Source of the DNA: DATAEY01 sp045805565
Lineage (GTDB): Bacteria; Actinomycetota; Thermoleophilia; Solirubrobacterales; Solirubrobacteraceae
Length of the DNA stretch: 64,000 nucleotides
Assembly (NCBI GenBank): GCA_045805565.1
Contig: JBJMKZ010000028.1
Location: 1-64,000, forward strand
Direction of reading: 5' to 3'
Made by a program: the position numbers and the translations under genes. Under the pieces are notes generated by a model. It was not told where the DNA came from. It did no database searches and saw nothing but the letters and a program-made list of their open reading frames with translations. Every line of letters begins with the position of its first letter. Positions within the stretch are counted from its first letter, which is position 1. This document shows, piece by piece, positions 46,276 to 54,520 of the stretch.

Positions 46276-47421
46276 ATGGCGGCCATGCCCGTCGACACGC
46301 CCGCCCTCCCGGGGACCGAGCACCACCCGCACGCCCGAGCCGTGCTGGGCGCCGCGCTGGCGCCCACGGGGCACCCCTCGCATGCCTACCTGTTCCACGG
46401 TCCGGCGGGAACCGGAAAGCGAACCGCGGCGCGCGCCTTCGCCGCCACCCTGCTGGCCGAGGGGGCCGCGAATCCGGACGCGGCGCGGGCCCGGGCGCAG
46501 CGCGGCGCCCACCCCGACCTCACCTGGGTGGTGCCGTCCGGCGCCCACGAGCTGCTGGTCTCCGACGTGGACACCCCGGTGGTGTCGGCCGCCGCCCGCA
46601 CGCCGTTCGAGGCCGCGCGCCGGGTATTCGTGATCGAGCGGGCCGACACCATGAACGACGAGGCCGGCAACCGGATGCTCAAGACGCTCGAGGAGCCGGC
46701 GCCCTTCGTGCACCTGGTCCTACTCACCGACCGGCCCGGCGAGGTGATGCCGACCATCGCCTCGCGCTGCCAGCACGTGCGCTTCGACCCGCTGCCGGTC
46801 GACGAGATCGCCCGCCGACTGGAGCGCGATCACGCAGTCGATCCCACGACCGCGCGCGCGTGCGCGCGCCTGGCCCTGGGAGCCGACGATCGAGCCGTTC
46901 GCCTCGCCACCGGCGAGGGCCCCAGCCTGCGGGCGGCGGCCGAGCGCTTCGCCCGCGCTGGGCTCGCGGGGGAGATGGAGTCACGGCCGTGGCTCGACCT
47001 GCGGGCCCAGGCGCGCCGGCGCGGCGAAGCCGCCGTCGCCGAGCTCGACGAGGCACACGAGCGCCGCCGCGAGTACCTCGACCGCCGCGAGCGCCGCCGG
47101 GCCGAGACCGAGCACGCCGAGCGCGTCCGACGCGTGCGCCGGCGCGCGGAGACCGAGGCTCTCGACCTCGGGCTGAGCGTGGCGGGGCTGTGGTACCGGG
47201 ATCTCGCCTGCGCCGCCTGGGGCGCGCCCGAGCTGGCCTGCAACTGCGACCGTGAGTCCGAGCTGGCGGCGGATGGCCGGCACCGCGACCCCCAGCGCCT
47301 GCGAGCGGCGGTCGAGCTGGTGGAGGACACCCGCCAGCGCCTGACTCTCAACGTCGCCGAGGAGCTGGCCTGCGAGGCGCTCGGCTACCGGCTGGAGGAG
47401 GCCCTGGGCGGCCGGGAGTAG
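46276..47421 (+). CDS. holB: DNA polymerase III delta-prime subunit
   Basis: A 381-residue clamp-loader subunit. GAALAPTGHPSHAYLFHGPAGTGKRTAAR is the N-terminal AAA+ motif of delta-prime/DnaX proteins, with a Walker A. VFVIERADTMNDEAGNRMLKTLEEP is the conserved Walker B/sensor helix, and MPTIASRCQHVRFDPL is the SRC motif region. The C-terminal third is helical and charged (ERRREYLDRRERRR). It is divergent from tmk, a common pairing in bacteria. It is not a DnaX because it is short and lacks the zinc module. Confidence 0.92.
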   Translation: MAAMPVDTPALPGTEHHPHARAVLGAALAPTGHPSHAYLFHGPAGTGKRTAARAFAATLLAEGAANPDAARARAQRGAHPDLTWVVPSGAHELLVSDVDTPVVSAAARTPFEAARRVFVIERADTMNDEAGNRMLKTLEEPAPFVHLVLLTDRPGEVMPTIASRCQHVRFDPLPVDEIARRLERDHAVDPTTARACARLALGADDRAVRLATGEGPSLRAAAERFARAGLAGEMESRPWLDLRAQARRRGEAAVAELDEAHERRREYLDRRERRRAETEHAERVRRVRRRAETEALDLGLSVAGLWYRDLACAAWGAPELACNCDRESELAADGRHRDPQRLRAAVELVEDTRQRLTLNVAEELACEALGYRLEEALGGRE

Positions 47422-47426
47422 CCGGA

Positions 47427-48338
47427 TCAGCCGATCGGGCCGAGAACCGGCTCCAGCCCGTACAGGTCGAACGCCCGGAAGGCGTTGAACTGCTTGTGGA
47501 CCGGCCCGTGGAAGTCGGCCGAGCCCGTCTGCAGCAGCCGGTTGGCGCTGCAGTGCTCGTACAGCAGGTGCGTCTGCCCCCGGGTGTGGGTGGCGTAGAA
47601 GGTCTCGACCCCGTCGAGCCCAAAACCTCGGAAACGGTCGATCTCGGCCAGGACCTCGTCGGGAGAGTCGAGGTCCCAGAACGGGTGGGCCCATACCGCG
47701 AGGCCGCCGGCGTCGTGGATGGCGGTGATGGCGTCCTGAACGGTCGGGGTCAGGCGGGGGAGGTAGCCCGGCGCCCCGGGGACCAGGTACGCGGCGATGA
47801 AGGGGCCGACGTCGTCTATGTCCTCGGCGGCCAGCCGCTGGGCGTTCGCCTCGCAAGCCAGCACACCGGCGGCGATGTGCGGGCGGCCGACCGTCTTGCC
47901 CGCCGCGCGGCGCTCATCGATGGGCGACCGGTCGATCTCGAAACCCAGCTCCTCCAGGCGGTCGGCGAGCCGCTCGGCGCGCAGCTCACGGTCGGCGCGC
48001 GAGCGCTCGAGCCAGGCCAGCAGGCCCGGGTCTCGGTGGTCGATCCGGTAGCCCAGGATGTGGACGTCCTCGTCGGGCGAGCGCAGGGCGGAGATCTCGG
48101 TCGCCGCCACCATCCCGATTCCCTGCTGACGGCCGGCCTGGAGCGCCTCCTCGACCCCGTTGACGCTGTCGTGGTCGGACAGCGCCAGCAGCTCGACTCC
48201 CGCCTGCGCGGCGGCCGCCACGACGTCGGCGGGCGCCAGCGCGCCATCGGAGTGGGTCGAGTGCGACTGGAGGTCGAACGTGGGGGCGCTCAGGCGCGAA
48301 ACGCTAGTGGAGCGCCCGGCTCGTGCCGATCGCCACAC
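47427..48338 (-). CDS. PHP-domain metal-dependent phosphoesterase
   Basis: A 303-residue enzyme of the PHP family. The metal-binding motifs are DLQSHSTHSDGALAP, LALSDHDSVNGVEEAL, AATEIS, GRPHIAAG, VWAHPFWD and TGSADFHGP. These match the YciV/TrpH group, which hydrolyses nucleotides or short RNA 5' ends; the exact substrate is inferred. No ATG lies near the family N-terminus, so GTG at 48338 is used and the start is uncertain. It converges on holB with a 5-bp gap. Confidence 0.87.
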   Translation of the reverse strand: MWRSARAGRSTSVSRLSAPTFDLQSHSTHSDGALAPADVVAAAAQAGVELLALSDHDSVNGVEEALQAGRQQGIGMVAATEISALRSPDEDVHILGYRIDHRDPGLLAWLERSRADRELRAERLADRLEELGFEIDRSPIDERRAAGKTVGRPHIAAGVLACEANAQRLAAEDIDDVGPFIAAYLVPGAPGYLPRLTPTVQDAITAIHDAGGLAVWAHPFWDLDSPDEVLAEIDRFRGFGLDGVETFYATHTRGQTHLLYEHCSANRLLQTGSADFHGPVHKQFNAFRAFDLYGLEPVLGPIG

Positions 48339-48412
48339 GATCTGGTGTCGGTCCGGGGGCGCAACTTCCGCGCCGGTGACCTGTATAAAGCTGCAATCAA
48401 GACCTGGCTGAA

Positions 48413-48553
48413 CCGCTCGGCGCGCCACGGCGCCCGGGCGGCCGGGGGACCCAAGCAGTTCGGGGCGAATCGCCCGCCCACGCCGCCATGGCGGCGGGGG
48501 TCGGCGTAGCGCGGCTCTTTCCGCGCGAGCCCGTCAGCTAACCCCGGAAGCGA
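48413..48553 (+). ncRNA. ydaO/yuaA-type c-di-AMP riboswitch
   Basis: The leader of the M23 peptidase gene contains the conserved blocks of the ydaO aptamer in order: GGGGGACCCA near 48444, GGGGCGAATCGC near 48462, a GTAG block near 48506, and GAGCCCGTCAGCTAACCCCG at 48527-48546. The closing helix can form between CGCT at 48414-48417 and AGCG at 48549-48552. In actinobacteria this riboswitch is well known upstream of cell-wall hydrolases and binds cyclic di-AMP to turn expression off. The boundaries are estimates. Confidence 0.85.
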
Positions 48554-48574
48554 ACCGAAAGAGAGGTCGTTTTC

Positions 48575-49174
48575 GTGAGATCGCTGACGCTTCGCGCGTG
48601 TATCCCGCTCGCCGTCGGCCCCTTGGTCGTATTGGCGCTGGCGGGTGGGACCACCGCATCGGCCGAGTCCGGCGACCGCGCCACGACGGGCGGGACGGTG
48701 CCCACCGCGGGCGCCCGGCTTCGCCGCGAGGGGCCGGACATCCCGGTTGCCGTCACCGGCTACGTCTTCCCCATCCGCGGCCCGCACAGCTACGGAACGT
48801 CGATCAACCGGTTCGGCGCCCCGCGTGGCGATCACAGCCACCGCGGCCAGGACGTGCTGGCTCCCTCCGGGACCCTGCTGGTGGCAGCCCGCGGCGGCCG
48901 GGTCACGCATCGCGCTTTCCAGGGCGACGCCGGCAACTACCTGGTGATCGCCGCCGACGACGGGACGGACCAGGTCTACATGCATCTCCTGGCACCGGCC
49001 CGGGTGGCGCCCGGCGACAGGGTACGCGCCGGCGAACCGATCGCCCGTGTGGGGCAGACTGGCGACGCCACCGCACCGCATCTTCACTTCGAGGTGTGGA
49101 CGGCGCACTGGTACGCGGGCGGGCGCCCGCTCGACCCGCTGCCGCGCCTGCGCGCCTGGGACGCGCTCAGCTAG
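48575..49174 (+). CDS. Secreted M23-family peptidase (LytM domain)
   Basis: A 199-residue exported peptidase, probably acting on peptidoglycan cross-bridges. The signal peptide covers about residues 1-30 (ACIPLAVGPLVVLALAGG, then TASA). The LytM domain has GDHSHRGQDVLAP with the first zinc His/Asp, and APHLHFEVW with the HxH motif. GTG start with an AGAGAGG site. It is controlled by the c-di-AMP riboswitch directly upstream, which ties wall remodelling to c-di-AMP level. Confidence 0.93.
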   Translation: MRSLTLRACIPLAVGPLVVLALAGGTTASAESGDRATTGGTVPTAGARLRREGPDIPVAVTGYVFPIRGPHSYGTSINRFGAPRGDHSHRGQDVLAPSGTLLVAARGGRVTHRAFQGDAGNYLVIAADDGTDQVYMHLLAPARVAPGDRVRAGEPIARVGQTGDATAPHLHFEVWTAHWYAGGRPLDPLPRLRAWDALS

Positions 49175-50366
49175 CCCGCGGCAAGCGTCCCGCAAGGCCC
49201 GCCGTCGCCAGCAGGTCGCCGGCGGGACGCTCGGGTTCGTCGAGGGCGCCGGCGAGGCGGTCGCCGGCCAGATCGCGGACCTTGGCCGCCAGCTGGTCCT
49301 CGGTCATCGGCCGCTCGGGCGAGCCCAGCGAGTGGGCGACCCGGGCGACCTCCTCGCCGTCCGCCTCGAGCACGGCCTCGGTCTCGCCCAGCGTTGGATC
49401 GGTCCGCACGCGGATGCGCTCCAGGGCCGCCGAGCGTGCCTCGCCGTCGACGCCTGCGAAGGCGTCCACCGTCGGCTCTCCCCGCAGCAGGGTGTACGCC
49501 ACCAGATACGGGAGGGAGAACTTCGCCTGCAGCCCGTCGCGGACGTCGTCGTAGGCCGCGGCGCGTCGAGCGCGGGGATGGACGGTGACCGTGACGTGCG
49601 CCTGCCCGTCGAGGCCCCGCGCACGGGCGATCGTCGCCGCCTCGACCGCGCTGTGCGCCATCAGGCAGCACGGCCAGGGCTTGATCCAGTTGTGGGCGAT
49701 CGCCGCAACGCCGCCCGCCCCCGCGGCGGGCCAGCGTGCGCCGAAGGACTCCTCGAATCCCGCCGGCCCGTCGGCGACGGTCTCGGCGATCCGGGCTCCG
49801 GCGGCCGCCATCCGCGCCGCCAGGACCCCGTCGGCCGCCGCCATGCCGACCTGCAGCGACTTGCCGTCTGAGCCGAATGCCGCGCGCAGCCCGCCGGCGC
49901 GCAGCACCGCCAGCCGGACGGCCTGCGCCTCGCGCTGGGAGTCGAGGGCCAGCAGCCGGGCGGCGGCAGTCGCCGCGCCGACGACGCCGCAGACCGCGGT
50001 CGGGTGCCAGCCGCCCTCGTAGAGCGCCGGATGGGAGGCGCGCGCCAGTGCGCCCATCGCCTCGAAGCCGGCGGCGTAGGCGTCCAGGACGTCCTCGACA
50101 CCGGTGTGGAGCTCGGCCCCGACGCCCAGCGCGGCCGGCGCCACCGGGGCGCTGAGGTGGGCGAGCCCGGGCAGGTAGGTGTCGTCGAAGTCCAGCACGT
50201 GTCCGGCGGTGCCGAGGAACGCGACCTGTTCCAACCACCCATCGCCGGCGGCCAGCGCGGCGCGAGCGGCCGGCTCGTCGCGCCCGCCCACCCCGCAGGC
50301 GAGCCAGTCGAGCAGCGCGACGCGGTAGGCGCCATGGTTACGCCCGGCTGCTGGCGGCGCGGCCAC
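49167..50366 (-). CDS. MmgE/PrpD-family protein
   Basis: A 399-residue member of the 2-methylcitrate dehydratase/aconitate decarboxylase family. GTAGHVLDFDDTYLPGLAHLSAPVAPAALGVG, GGWHPTAVCGVVGAATAAA, FGSDGKSLQVGMAAADGVLAA and WIKPWPCCLMAHSAVEAA are family hallmarks. The reaction is probably dehydration or decarboxylation of a tricarboxylic-type acid; no methylcitrate-cycle genes are nearby, so the substrate is open. Its 3' end overlaps the M23 gene end by 8 bases. It starts with GTG. Confidence 0.9.
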   Translation of the reverse strand: MAAPPAAGRNHGAYRVALLDWLACGVGGRDEPAARAALAAGDGWLEQVAFLGTAGHVLDFDDTYLPGLAHLSAPVAPAALGVGAELHTGVEDVLDAYAAGFEAMGALARASHPALYEGGWHPTAVCGVVGAATAAARLLALDSQREAQAVRLAVLRAGGLRAAFGSDGKSLQVGMAAADGVLAARMAAAGARIAETVADGPAGFEESFGARWPAAGAGGVAAIAHNWIKPWPCCLMAHSAVEAATIARARGLDGQAHVTVTVHPRARRAAAYDDVRDGLQAKFSLPYLVAYTLLRGEPTVDAFAGVDGEARSAALERIRVRTDPTLGETEAVLEADGEEVARVAHSLGSPERPMTEDQLAAKVRDLAGDRLAGALDEPERPAGDLLATAGLAGRLPRAS

Positions 50367-50372
50367 GGCGGG

Positions 50373-50927
50373 TCAGTTCATCGAGGGGTCGGGCGGCATT
50401 CGCGCCACCAGCGCGTAGCTGCCGCCCTTGCGCTCCAGCACGGCGCTCCAGAGGCGGTCGGGATCATGGCTGAACAGGTCCTCCCGTTCAGCGGGCTCGA
50501 CGATCCAGTCATCGCGCTCGAGCTCGGCCTCCAGCTGGCCCGGCCCCCAGCCGGCGATGCCCGCGAACACGCGCGCCCGGCGCGTTATCGCGGGCAGCCC
50601 GTCCATGTCGCTGCCGGCGGCCACGAATCCGACGTCCCCCAGGACGGTCGCGGCTGCCTCGGAGGGATCGTCGAACTCGGCCAGCACCACGACGCCCGTG
50701 GGCTGGACGGGACCGCCGACGTGCACGCGCTCGGTGGGATCTACGAGCTCGCCGAGGTCGGGAACCGCCTCCTCGACCGTGTGCTCGCTGCGGCGGTTGA
50801 GAACGATGCCCATCGCTCCCTCGTCACCGTGGTCGGCGATCAGGACCACGCTTCGGTGGAAGTTCGGGTCGAGCAGGTCCGGCCCGGCGATCAGCAGCTT
50901 GCCCTGCAGCGACTCCACGCAGAGCAT
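50373..50927 (-). CDS. YqgE/AlgH-family protein
   Basis: A 184-residue UPF0301 protein. Signatures: LQGKLLIAGPDLLDPNFHRSVVLIADHGDEGAMGIVLNR at the N-terminus, VHVGGPVQPTGVVVL in the middle, and ARVFAGIAGWGPGQLEAEL near the C-terminus. The biochemical role of this family is unclear, though AlgH has been linked to alginate regulation in Pseudomonas. It lies between the isoaspartyl peptidase and PrpD-like genes on the same strand. Its frame continues upstream as a non-coding shadow; ATG at 50927 is the real start. Confidence 0.9.
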   Translation of the reverse strand: MLCVESLQGKLLIAGPDLLDPNFHRSVVLIADHGDEGAMGIVLNRRSEHTVEEAVPDLGELVDPTERVHVGGPVQPTGVVVLAEFDDPSEAAATVLGDVGFVAAGSDMDGLPAITRRARVFAGIAGWGPGQLEAELERDDWIVEPAEREDLFSHDPDRLWSAVLERKGGSYALVARMPPDPSMN

Positions 50928-50986
50928 TGTGCCCCGCGCAAGGCGACGTTGATCTCGCTCTGAGCGGCGCCCTGCTCGCAGCGCAA

Positions 50987-51865
50987 TCAGCCTTCTGGCT
51001 CGTGCCCGACACGGGTACATGCCGGTCCGTCCCCGGTGAGCCACCCGCGGTACATGAGCCCGGTGGTGAACGGCATGGCGAGCTTGCCGCTGCCCGACAA
51101 GGCGATCAGCCCGCCCTGCCCGCCCAGCGGCCGCACCCTTTCGTCGAGGACTGCGGCAGCGGCCTCGTCCACGGGCAGTCCGCGATGACGGATGAGCGCG
51201 GCCACCTCGTGTGCCGCGACCGCCCGGATCAGCTGCTCGCCGTCGCCGGTGGCGGAGACCGCGCACACGCCGTCCTCGGCGTAGACCCCGGCCCCCACCA
51301 GCGGCGAGTCGCCCACGCGCCCCGGTAGCCGGCCACGCATCCCGCCCGTCGAGGTGGCGGCCGCCACGTGGCCGGCGGAGTCCAGCGCGACCGCGCCCAC
51401 CGTCCCCCCGGTCGTCGCCTCCCAGCGCCGGCGCTGGCGCTCGGTGACGAACCACTCCGGGTCCTCCAGGCGCAGGTCCCACTCCTCCGCCAGGCGCTCG
51501 GCGCCGACCCCCGCGACCAGGACATGGTCGGAGCGCTCCATGACCGCGACCGCCAGCGCTATCGGGTGACGCACCCGCGTGACCACCGCGACCGCCCCCG
51601 CCCGGCGCTCGCGCCCGCACATGATCCCGGCGTCCATCTCGACCGCGCCGTCCCGGTGGAGCACCGAGCCGCGCCCGGCGTTGAACAGCGGGCAGTCCTC
51701 TAGCAGCTCGGTCGCGGCCTGGACCGCGGTGACCGCGCAGCCACCGGACCTCAGCGCCTGCCCCCCGGCCTCGAGCGCCTGCTCCAGCGCCTCGCGGTAG
51801 GGCCGGTCGTCGTCCGGCGGCCTGCCCCCCGCCCCGCCATGCACCGCGATCGCCGGTTGGGCCAC
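50987..51865 (-). CDS. Isoaspartyl peptidase/L-asparaginase (Ntn hydrolase)
   Basis: A 292-residue autoprocessing N-terminal nucleophile hydrolase that cleaves isoaspartyl dipeptides or asparagine. AIAVHGGAGG is the conserved N-terminus. LFNAGRGSVLHRDGAVEMDAGIM follows. The nucleophile Thr lies in GGTVGAVALD near residue 155, where the precursor is cut, and VGDSPLVGAGVYAED and SATGDGEQLIRA complete the site. The GTG at 51865 sits right at the family N-terminus; an earlier GTG at 51907 is possible. Confidence 0.92.
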   Translation of the reverse strand: MAQPAIAVHGGAGGRPPDDDRPYREALEQALEAGGQALRSGGCAVTAVQAATELLEDCPLFNAGRGSVLHRDGAVEMDAGIMCGRERRAGAVAVVTRVRHPIALAVAVMERSDHVLVAGVGAERLAEEWDLRLEDPEWFVTERQRRRWEATTGGTVGAVALDSAGHVAAATSTGGMRGRLPGRVGDSPLVGAGVYAEDGVCAVSATGDGEQLIRAVAAHEVAALIRHRGLPVDEAAAAVLDERVRPLGGQGGLIALSGSGKLAMPFTTGLMYRGWLTGDGPACTRVGHEPEG

Positions 51866-51933
51866 GGGCGACACCCTATGGCGCCCGGCGCCGTCCAGGA
51901 CATCCACCAGGCCGTCGCTAGACTCGCCGGGGC

Positions 51934-52006
51934 GCCGACGTAGCTCAGCTGGTAGAGCACTTCACTCGTAATGAAGGGGTCCCCGGTTCGAGTCCGGGCG
52001 TCGGCT
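51934..52006 (+). tRNA. tRNA-Thr (anticodon CGT)
   Basis: A full cloverleaf: acceptor arms GCCGACG and CGTCGGC, D-arm GCTC-AGCTGGTA-GAGC, anticodon stem CTTCA/TGAAG with loop CTCGTAA (anticodon CGT, reading ACG), and T-arm CCCGG-TTCGAGT-CCGGG. CCA is not encoded. The accessory array begins just downstream, so this may have been an integration site, but no duplicate of the tRNA 3' end was seen. Confidence 0.97.
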
Positions 52007-52499
52007 TACTACGGAGAAGGCGGCGCAAACGGCGGGTTTTCGTCGTGTGGCCTCCGAGAGCCGCTGTAAACCTGGCCGGCTATGGAAGCGTTTTGGAAGC
52101 GCGTTCGTGCCTCGGCCGCTCGGATTTCCCCGGGCCCACCCCCTCGACAGCACGCGATGGGACCCGTGAGCTGGGACTCCCGTCCGCTCACACACTGTCG
52201 TCGGTAGTCGCGGTCGGCGGACAGGGCTGCGGCGCCAGGGTGGGTGGCGAAAGACCCTGGCGGGATCGCACCCTTTTGGCTTGGCTTGGACCTAGACCTT
52301 CCTCAATGTCCAGCTTTGACACCGGAGCGGCATCGCCATCCCGCCGCTGGTAGTGGAGGTCGCTTCGGTCTAAGGCAGTCGACCCAGCGAGCTTTCAGAC
52401 CACCTGCGGAGACCAACTAAAGCTGCTGATAAGAAGGAGGCTCGCGTTAGGGCGCGAACCGATATCGCGCCTATTTCGACCATGGGAGGAGCTGCACAG
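52007..52499 (+). other. 493-bp gap after tRNA-Thr; only repeat copy 1 recognised
   Basis: No convincing gene. Long reading frames here on the minus strand end in a peptide that is only the antisense translation of the tRNA. The segment holds the first copy of the 70-bp array repeat (52297-52363). It also holds a leader upstream of 52500 that resembles the leader of its paralogue at 55194: both contain CTGCG followed by a TGATA-AAGG stretch. Confidence 0.6.
52297..52363 (+). repeat. Array repeat, copy 1
   Basis: First of seven copies of an intergenic repeat beginning CCTTCCTCAATGTCCAGCTT. AGCGGC at 52326-52331 can pair with GCCGCT at 52343-52348. Relative to the other copies it lacks one base in the ACCGG-AGCGG region, which shifts the otherwise open frame. 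Confidence 0.85.
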
Positions 52500-53036
52500 A
52501 TGGTGAGTCGCTGGTTCAGTGGGCTGCGTGGCGGCCTGATTCTCGGTTTGATCGCGCTCGGCGTGGTGGTGGCCGTCGCCAGCGCCAAGCAGGTCACCAC
52601 CGGTCACGCAGAGATCTTCGGCAAGCAGGTGAATGTCCCGGTTGACCACCGCGTCGAGATCTTCCGCCACAAGAAGTTCGTTGCCGTGAGGTTCTTGTGC
52701 GCCGGGAACCTTGCCGACTTCGCCGACCTGGAGGTGACCAATCTCGAGAATCTGCCGATTCGGGTCACGTACGAGCGCTCGAACAACGGCTTCCGCGTGT
52801 CAGACGAGGTCAAGCCGCACTCGGACCAGTTCGTCGCGGAGGGGGGTCACATCCAGTTCACCGATCCCGATGTGGGAATCGCCGACCTCTCGCACAAGTA
52901 CGCCACTCTCAACATCGACTGGGGGGTTAGGCAACGCGGGTCCAATTCCTGCGACGTCGCGGTCAACACGATCCTGCACTTCCCCGACGGGACACCGTTG
53001 AACGCCGACCATGTACCGGGGTCCGCCCGGAAGTAG
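52500..53036 (+). CDS. Secreted protein of unknown family (array protein A, copy 1)
   Basis: A 178-residue protein with an N-terminal signal segment (WFSGLRGGLILGLIALGVVVAVASA, residues 4-28). The mature part has no family that I recognise. Conserved with the paralogue at 55194 are MVSRWF-GLRGG, AKQV-TGHAEI, the LTNLEN-type segment EVTNLENLPIRVTY, FRVSD, DPDVGI, SHKYAT-NI-WG and TILHFPDGTPLN. Its composition suggests a beta-rich domain with two conserved Cys (FLCAG, SCDVAV). ATG at 52500 has a GGGAGGAG site 8 bases away. Confidence 0.8.
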   Translation: MVSRWFSGLRGGLILGLIALGVVVAVASAKQVTTGHAEIFGKQVNVPVDHRVEIFRHKKFVAVRFLCAGNLADFADLEVTNLENLPIRVTYERSNNGFRVSDEVKPHSDQFVAEGGHIQFTDPDVGIADLSHKYATLNIDWGVRQRGSNSCDVAVNTILHFPDGTPLNADHVPGSARK

Positions 53037-53132
53037 GGGGGCCGGGTCGTCGCCGGTAGCCGCAGACCCGTATTCACCTCGGCCGGGGGGGCGGGGCATA
53101 ACACGGCCCGTCCCCCTCGGTGAGTCTTCGAG

Positions 53133-53336
53133 TTGAGCTTCGACGTCGAGGAACTGATCGACCACGGTCCGCACGTCGTTGCCGTGGTCGCCGTGAGTAT
53201 GCGCGGAAGAGAGAGCGGGGCAGTGGCGGTCGGTCGAGGCGGGCACCTCTGGACCCTCCGTGAGGGTGATGTCGTCAGCTTCACGCTGTTCCAGAACAAG
53301 CAGGACGCCCTCGAAGCCGTGGGACTGCGGGAGTAG
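53133..53336 (+). pseudogene. SnoaL-like gene remnant (3' half only)
   Basis: A 67-codon reading frame corresponding to the last half of the SnoaL-like proteins found further along the array: VEELIDHGPHVVAVVAVSMRGRESG, HLWTLREGDVVSFTLFQNKQ, and the invariant tail DALEAVGLRE. The first half, including the MSRENVE start and the conserved DPDVEW-type motif, is missing, and no array promoter precedes it; only TTG could start it. I read it as a decayed family member, although a short product is not excluded. Confidence 0.65.
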
Positions 53337-53360
53337 GCCAGCCTGGCGGGCAGCGGCAGG

Positions 53361-53429
53361 CCTTCCTCAATGTCCAGCTTTGACACCGGCAGCGGCATCG
53401 CCATCCCACCGCTGGTGGCGGAGGTCGCC
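53361..53429 (+). repeat. Array repeat, copy 2
   Basis: Starts 25 bases after the SnoaL remnant stop. AGCGG at 53391-53395 can pair with CCGCT at 53409-53413. It has an open frame ATGTCCAGC... ending in TAG that reads MSSFDTGSGIAIPPLVAEVA, and is in frame with the preceding SnoaL remnant beyond its stop. Confidence 0.88.
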
Positions 53430-53456
53430 CCGAGCTAGGGGCTCGGGGGCCACCCC

Positions 53457-53485
53457 TTCCGCGACGTACAGCTAGGCGAGATACT
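53457..53485 (+). promoter_or_regulatory. Array promoter P1 (probably leaderless)
   Basis: TTCCGC at 53457-53462, then a 17-base spacer, GATACT at 53480-53485, then CGGCGGGCG and the ATG at 53495. The same two blocks at the same spacing precede 56784 and 57752, while the spacers differ. No Shine-Dalgarno sequence lies before the ATG, and 9 bases from -10 to ATG imply transcription starting at or next to the start codon. Confidence 0.7.
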
Positions 53486-53494
53486 CGGCGGGCG

Positions 53495-53890
53495 ATGTCG
53501 CGGGATAAGTTTGAGGCGGTGCGGACGAACGTGGCCGCGCTGAACGAGCGTGACGTCGACCGCTATCTCGCCTGCTGCACCGCCGACGTCGAGCTGGTGC
53601 CCGCCACCGGCGCTATCGAAGGCGGATACATAGGCCGTCGCGGTATCGAGCGCTTCTTCGCGGACCTCAGGGATGCCGCTGCCGACTTCCAGGTCGAGAC
53701 CGAGCGGCTGGAGGTCGTGCGGGGCAACGTGCTCGCCTTCGAGCGCGGCAGCGCAAGCGGACGCGCCAGCGAGGTCCCCGGTCAGATGGCCTTCACCACG
53801 GTCTATGAGTTTGAGGGCAGCAGGATCCGGCGCATCCGGGTCTTCCTCGACCGAGAGCAGGCCCTCGAAGCCGTGGGGCTGCGGGAGTAA
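53495..53890 (+). CDS. SnoaL-like (NTF2-fold) protein, array member 1
   Basis: A 131-residue protein of the SnoaL/nuclear-transport-factor-2 superfamily, whose members include polyketide cyclases, limonene-epoxide hydrolases and many unknowns. MSRDKFEAVRTNVAALNERDVDRYLACCTADVELVPA is the typical first helix and strand, then IGRRGIERFFADLRDAA, and a beta-rich second half ending REQALEAVGLRE. The substrate is unknown; no catalytic set was recognised. It has a dedicated leaderless promoter, and the next SnoaL gene starts 3 bases after its TAA. Confidence 0.87.
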   Translation: MSRDKFEAVRTNVAALNERDVDRYLACCTADVELVPATGAIEGGYIGRRGIERFFADLRDAAADFQVETERLEVVRGNVLAFERGSASGRASEVPGQMAFTTVYEFEGSRIRRIRVFLDREQALEAVGLRE

Positions 53891-53893
53891 GCG

Positions 53894-54295
53894 ATGTCGC
53901 GGGGGAACGTGGAGCACGCCCACCAGGTGATCGACGCGGTGGAGCAACGGGACCTGGCGAGCCTCATCCGCTTGACGGACCCCGAGGTCGAATGGCGTTC
54001 GGCGTTCGTGGTGGGCGGCGGTGGTGGCGTCTACCGAGGCCACGACGGGATGCGGGAATACGTCAACGACATGAACGACGCGTGGGACATCGTCCGCCTC
54101 GACGTAGACCACGAGATCGGGGTTAGGGACGTTGTCGTGTTCGTGGGCCGGATCCACTATCGCGGCAAGGCCAGCGGGGTCGAAGCTGAGTCAGAGTCCG
54201 GCTACATGCTCAAGTTTCGCGACGGCAGGGTCCTCCGCTTCAGGCCCTTCCAGGACCCCGAGGAAGCCCTCGAAGCCGTGGGGCTGCGGGAGTAG
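53894..54295 (+). CDS. SnoaL-like (NTF2-fold) protein, array member 2
   Basis: A 133-residue SnoaL-like protein: MSRGNVEHAHQVIDAVEQRDLASLIRLTDPEVEWRSA, YRGHDGMREYVNDMNDAW, then beta strands and the tail PEEALEAVGLRE. Apart from the start MSR and the tail it is only distantly similar to member 1, so the duplication is old or the body evolves fast. It begins 3 bases after the stop of member 1 without its own ribosome site, so translation probably continues by re-initiation. Function unknown. Confidence 0.87.
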   Translation: MSRGNVEHAHQVIDAVEQRDLASLIRLTDPEVEWRSAFVVGGGGGVYRGHDGMREYVNDMNDAWDIVRLDVDHEIGVRDVVVFVGRIHYRGKASGVEAESESGYMLKFRDGRVLRFRPFQDPEEALEAVGLRE

Positions 54296-54320
54296 GCGCA
54301 GCCTGCGTGGCAGCGTCAGG

Positions 54321-54395
54321 CCTTCCTCTATGTCCAACTTTCACCACGCGCGACCGGAAGCCAGGGGCGGCATCGCCATCCCGCCGCTCTGCGTT
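54321..54395 (+). repeat. Array repeat, copy 3
   Basis: Begins CCTTCCTCTATGTCCAACTT. It contains an in-frame insertion relative to copy 2 and keeps an open frame from ATG at 54330 (MSNFHHARPEARGGIAIPPL) to TGA. GGCGGC at 54366-54371 can pair with GCCGCT at 54383-54388. It closes the SnoaL 1-2 unit. Confidence 0.82.
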
Positions 54396-54520
54396 CCGCT
54401 GGACGTCCGGTGATGCGTCGTGCGCATCGCTGTCAACCGTGGTTGCACGCCCGTTTGTAGCCCTGGCGCTCGGATACACCCATGCCATCTAGGTCGACGC
54501 GGCGGAAGGAGGTGAACTCA

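Noticed and set aside
51962..52195. Minus-strand reading frame ending in a SRRPDSNRGPLHYE-type peptide
   Set aside because: This peptide is the antisense translation of the tRNA-Thr T-arm and acceptor region, a well-known false gene next to tRNAs.
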